Source: JAZTYK01 sp045636925 (lineage in GTDB: Bacteria > Bacillota > Clostridia > Oscillospirales > Butyricicoccaceae). Taken from it: a stretch of DNA of 64,000 bases. The notes beneath the pieces are model-generated. The model was not told where the DNA came from. It saw only the letters and a list, made by a program, of their open reading frames with translations, and did no database searches. Positions 61,795-64,000 of this stretch are shown in pieces (positions within the stretch are counted from its first letter, which is position 1; the number at the start of each line of letters is the position of its first letter). The position numbers and the translations under genes were made by a program. Location of the stretch: the NCBI GenBank assembly GCA_045636925.1, contig JAZTYK010000005.1, positions 1 to 64,000 on the forward strand, in the 5' to 3' direction.

Positions 61795-62592
61795 CTATAA
61801 ATTGAATTTCTTAAATGAGTTATCAACCAACGCGGTTATTTTATCAAAACCAATATCTTTAAGATATTTTTTGGTTTCTTCGAATTGAAAATCAAGTGTA
61901 TCAATACTGTGACTGTCAGAAGAAAGAATAATGGGTGCATTTTCCTTTCTTAAAATATGGAGTAGGTTTTCAAAAGGATAAACCGTTGTTCTAATACCCC
62001 TTGCAATAGTTCCTGTATTAATTTCGAAAATTGAACCGCTTTTAAGTGCTTCTTTTGTATATTTTTTGGAAATTTCAATATAGTCAGCATCACCCAAAAA
62101 CAAGGTTTCGCCCATCTCATCGAATTTTGTTATCAAATCAAAATGACCGATAATGTCGGGCTTTCTCGTTTTTATGTATTGACAGAAATTGCTGTAATAA
62201 GACTCAGCAAATGCCAAATGGTCATTGTCGAATGCTTTAAGGCATTTTTTAAAATAATCATAATTTGAATCAATAGGATAATAATTATTGTTGCGAAAAC
62301 CATAGTGACAAGAACCGATAATATAATCAAAATCGTTGCGGCTTAAGGGATTAAAAGCGTCTTCCTCAACACCTAAATATATTTGTATTTGGTTTTTGTA
62401 TTTTTCTTTGAGGGTTTTTATTTCGTTTATGTAGCCAGTTTGGTCTTTCATACAGTAACGCAAATCATAATTGGTATATCCGTGGTCCGAAAAACCTATG
62501 GAAATAAATCCCTTTTCAATTGCTGCTAAAACAATTTCTTCAGGGGTGTTTTTGCCATCACTGAAAGTTGAGTGTATATGATAACTATACAT
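61795..62592 (-). CDS. PHP-domain histidinol-phosphatase-like protein (HisJ type)
   Basis: Encodes 265 aa. The PHP signature YHIHSTFSDGKNTPEEIV, FSDHGYTN, YLGVEEDAF, IGHFDLI and SSDSHS, in order, fits HisJ/HisK-type phosphatases. Base composition is clearly AT-rich, with A/T-ending codons unlike the neighbours, pointing to transfer. Its start overlaps the end of yitT by 8 bases. No other histidine gene is nearby, so the true substrate may differ. Confidence 0.88.
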   Translation of the reverse strand: MYSYHIHSTFSDGKNTPEEIVLAAIEKGFISIGFSDHGYTNYDLRYCMKDQTGYINEIKTLKEKYKNQIQIYLGVEEDAFNPLSRNDFDYIIGSCHYGFRNNNYYPIDSNYDYFKKCLKAFDNDHLAFAESYYSNFCQYIKTRKPDIIGHFDLITKFDEMGETLFLGDADYIEISKKYTKEALKSGSIFEINTGTIARGIRTTVYPFENLLHILRKENAPIILSSDSHSIDTLDFQFEETKKYLKDIGFDKITALVDNSFKKFNL

Positions 62593-63222
62593 TATTATGG
62601 TTCCTCTCGTTTTTGTTCTTTAGTTTCTTGATTTGTGAAATTACAAAATCCACACCTAATGTTTTAACAAGCAAACCTATAAATGAAGAAATTAAAATTA
62701 CAAAGTTGGATAAAAGACCGCCTAGAATTACGATTAAAACATCGGTAATAAGCAGAGCTTTGCCAATTTTTATACTTGAAAATTTTTGAATTATTAAAGC
62801 GATAACATCAGTGCCGCCAGAGCTTGAACCCACATAAAACATAATTCCGCTGGCAATTGCAATGAAGAGTGCACCTATAACCGCCGAGATATATTGATTT
62901 TGAATTATAGGTTCTTTTAAATTTAAAATCTTTTCAAAAACACCGATAAAGACAGTTGTTAAAGAGGAACCAACAAAGGTTTTTAGCCCCATACTTTTGC
63001 CAAGAACAAAAAATGCAACAATTATCAATGAAAAATTAATAACCATTAAGATGTTTGCCGGCGAAAAGCTTAGAAAGAAATTTAGAATTACTGAAATTCC
63101 GCTTGTACCACCAAACAGTAAAGAATGTGGGAAAATAAATAATACTGTGCTTATGGCATAAAAAGCACACTACCTAATATAATCAGTAAATATTCTATGA
63201 ATAATTGTTTGCTTTTGCCCAT
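62585..63222 (-). pseudogene. yitT: YitT family membrane protein, disrupted by a one-base frameshift
   Basis: The intact frame from 63046 downstream gives 153 residues of a YitT/DUF161 protein (membrane segments, SSSGGTDVIALI). Upstream, a start at ATG 63222 reads MGKSKQLFIEYLLIILGSVLF and then stops; the remaining N-terminal part (YAISTVLFIFPHSLLFGGTS) continues in another frame. One extra T in the run of five T residues at about 63159-63163 would join them. Either a true mutation, a phase-variable tract or a sequencing error explains this. It is coupled to the PHP gene. Confidence 0.8.
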
Positions 63223-63253
63223 ATAGAGTTTCTCGCTTGAAAATATTCTTCAT

Positions 63254-63282
63254 ATTATACCACACCGCTGTTTTAATGTAAA
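63254..63282 (-). promoter_or_regulatory. Promoter of the yitT-PHP unit
   Basis: Minus-strand TTTACA (63282-63277) and TATAAT (63259-63254) are exactly 17 bases apart, about 30 bases before the yitT start. Confidence 0.8.
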
Positions 63283-63295
63283 TATTTTTGAAAAT

Positions 63296-63330
63296 TGGGT
63301 CCTAATAGAATACGAATATATGGGTCCTAA
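63296..63330. repeat. Two direct copies of TGGGTCCTAA
   Basis: The 10-base motif occurs at 63296-63305 and 63321-63330, just inside the right boundary of the insert. Paired short repeats beside an attachment site often bind an integrase; here that is a suggestion. Confidence 0.5.
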
Positions 63331-63343
63331 GTTGACACAAGCA

Positions 63344-63404
63344 GAGGGGTTTGTGCTGGGCACCTGCGTGAAGATGTTTACCATCGCAGGGCCGGTGCTG
63401 ACCT
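63344..63404. repeat. 61-bp direct repeat in spoVAC, right copy
   Basis: This copy is identical to 61624-61684. It marks the right border of the insert. Confidence 0.95.
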
Positions 63405-63469
63405 TTGGCATTTCGGCCAGCGTGGTGTATGGGCTTGTGCTGTGGCTGGTGCAGTTGGTGCGTGGATAG
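63344..63469 (+). pseudogene. spoVAC: Displaced original 3' end of spoVAC
   Basis: Forty-one codons and a stop in the spoVAC frame. After the shared 61 bases it continues FGISASVVYGLVLWLVQLV with the GC-rich codon use of the host, so this is probably the ancestral end, cut off from its 5' part by the insert. It has no start codon of its own. Confidence 0.85.
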
Positions 63470-63470
63470 C

Positions 63471-63503
63471 AAAATGGACTTGCCCTGCGGCAAGTCCATT
63501 TTT
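63471..63503 (+). terminator. Hairpin after the spoVAC fragment
   Basis: AAAATGGACTTGCC and GGCAAGTCCATTTT with a 4-base loop and a T-run. Its place between spoVAC and spoVAD is unusual, since these genes are normally contiguous in one operon. Confidence 0.8.
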
Positions 63504-63747
63504 AGGATACACAGTTCATCAGCCTCAGCCGACAACTTTGCAAGGTCTTTGACGCGGTCGTCCTTCAGCTTTTGCACAAAGTCCTCGGCGCATGTTTCCG
63601 TGGTCTTTACCGCTGCAGGGGGCAGTGCACGGCAGGCTTTTGCCTGTTTTGATCAATGATGGCAGAGAACCCCGGTGCTGACAATCGTTTGTATATTTTC
63701 TGCACGCTGCAGCATACTACCTGCATGAATGTTTGCGGGAGGGTTCT
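63504..63747. other. Region between spoVAC fragment and spoVAD with no assigned gene
   Basis: A 244-base gap. On the minus strand a short open stretch (around 63505-63620) has coding-like composition (EDFVQKLKDDRVKDLAKL) but no start site, stop or family, and may be the remnant of another gene. Nothing else is recognised. Confidence 0.4.
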
Positions 63748-64000
63748 ATGAAAAAACAAGGCAGCACATATCTGTTGGAACGGCCGGTGTATGTGGCGGG
63801 CTATGCCGCCTGCGTAGGTACCAAAGAAGGACAGGGACCCCTGGGCAGCAGCTTTGACGTGGTGCTGAGCGACAACCGCTACGGCCAGGACACTTGGGAG
63901 AAGGCCGAATCTTCCATGGTGGAAACTGCCGCTCGCAAGGCCATTGAAAAAGCCGGTCTGCAAGAGCAGGACATCGGCTGCGCGCTGGGCGGGGATCTGC
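63748..64000 (+). CDS. spoVAD: Stage V sporulation protein AD, N-terminal part (runs off window)
   Basis: The first 84 codons are present from ATG 63748 (GGGAGGG upstream); the gene continues past the right edge. RPVYVAGYAACVGTKEGQGPLG, FDVVLSDNRYGQDTWEKAE and GCALGGDL match the thiolase-like SpoVAD, which binds dipicolinic acid during spore formation. The expected neighbour spoVAC is 2 kb upstream because of the insert. Confidence 0.93.
   Translation, partial: MKKQGSTYLLERPVYVAGYAACVGTKEGQGPLGSSFDVVLSDNRYGQDTWEKAESSMVETAARKAIEKAGLQEQDIGCALGGDL

Larger units (their letters stand above)
61685..63343. mobile_element. AT-rich 1.66-kb insert flanked by 61-bp direct repeats
   Basis: The stretch between the two spoVAC repeats is much more AT-rich than the rest of the window and carries a PHP phosphatase gene and a frameshifted yitT. 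Near its right end TGGGTCCTAA occurs twice (63296-63305 and 63321-63330). No integrase or transposase is present, so it is probably a remnant or a passively integrated segment. The element supplies a replacement 3' end to spoVAC. Confidence 0.7.

Noticed and set aside
63607..63963. A 118-codon minus-strand ORF over spoVAD
   Set aside because: Antisense to the recognisable SpoVAD N-terminus.

Overview
The window comes from a spore-forming Gram-positive anaerobe of the class Clostridia, most likely Oscillospiraceae or a close relative. Evidence: moderately high GC by eye, AGGAGG-type ribosome sites, spoVAC/spoVAD, an AbrB-type regulator, ECF vitamin transport, many lipoproteins, and a selenium-dependent glycine reductase. 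The placement is inferred from gene content only; no marker gene was compared.

Layout. (1) 1-470: a near-consensus promoter with phased A-tracts fires leftwards off the edge; it looks like a stable-RNA promoter. (2) 0.5-10.9 kb, minus strand: htrA, a small zinc-ribbon membrane protein, then the glycine reductase operon. That operon is a tandem glycine riboswitch with terminator, then grdX, grdE, grdB, trxB, trxA, grdA, grdC, grdD and a 97-aa unknown. grdA and grdB each contain an in-frame UGA (Sec) followed by a short SECIS-like hairpin. (3) 11-19.6 kb, selenium island: a NifS-like cysteine desulfurase/selenocysteine lyase, a YedE-type transporter, a TusA-like protein, a DUF3343 carrier, a LysR regulator, selD (itself a selenoprotein, U16), tRNA-Sec, selB and selA. 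(4) 19.7-26.5 kb: an oppABCDF peptide importer. Together these regions describe uptake of peptides or glycine, reduction of glycine to acetyl phosphate, and the complete selenium uptake and Sec-insertion chain that the two reductase selenoproteins need.

(5) 26.7-34.9 kb: Nudix, DUF1343, a Crp-regulated SsuABC-like ABC operon, a Na/Pi-type transporter and an SNF-family symporter. (6) 35-38.3 kb: tmRNA with a duplicated 3' end and a palindromic element, smpB, then a stand-alone CARF-nuclease (DUF1887/Card1-like) with a small unknown partner, and AbrB. (7) 38.3-46 kb: plsY, a UDP-sugar epimerase/dehydratase, coaX, a pantothenate-type ECF S component, coaBC, and a sigma/anti-sigma pair. (8) 45.7-61.2 kb: mostly housekeeping and accessory metabolism (LysR/creatininase, nitroreductase, Fe-S aldo-keto reductase, tatD, metG, radical SAM, D-aminoacylase, LOG, Nudix, gamma-carbonic anhydrase, MATE). 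(9) 61.3-64 kb: spoVAC, whose 3' end is duplicated as an exact 61-bp direct repeat around a 1.66-kb AT-rich insert (PHP phosphatase plus a frameshifted yitT), then the start of spoVAD.

The most interesting signals are the selenium island, the chromosomal Card1-like CARF nuclease with no visible CRISPR locus, and two att-like duplications of about 60 bp, in ssrA and in spoVAC.
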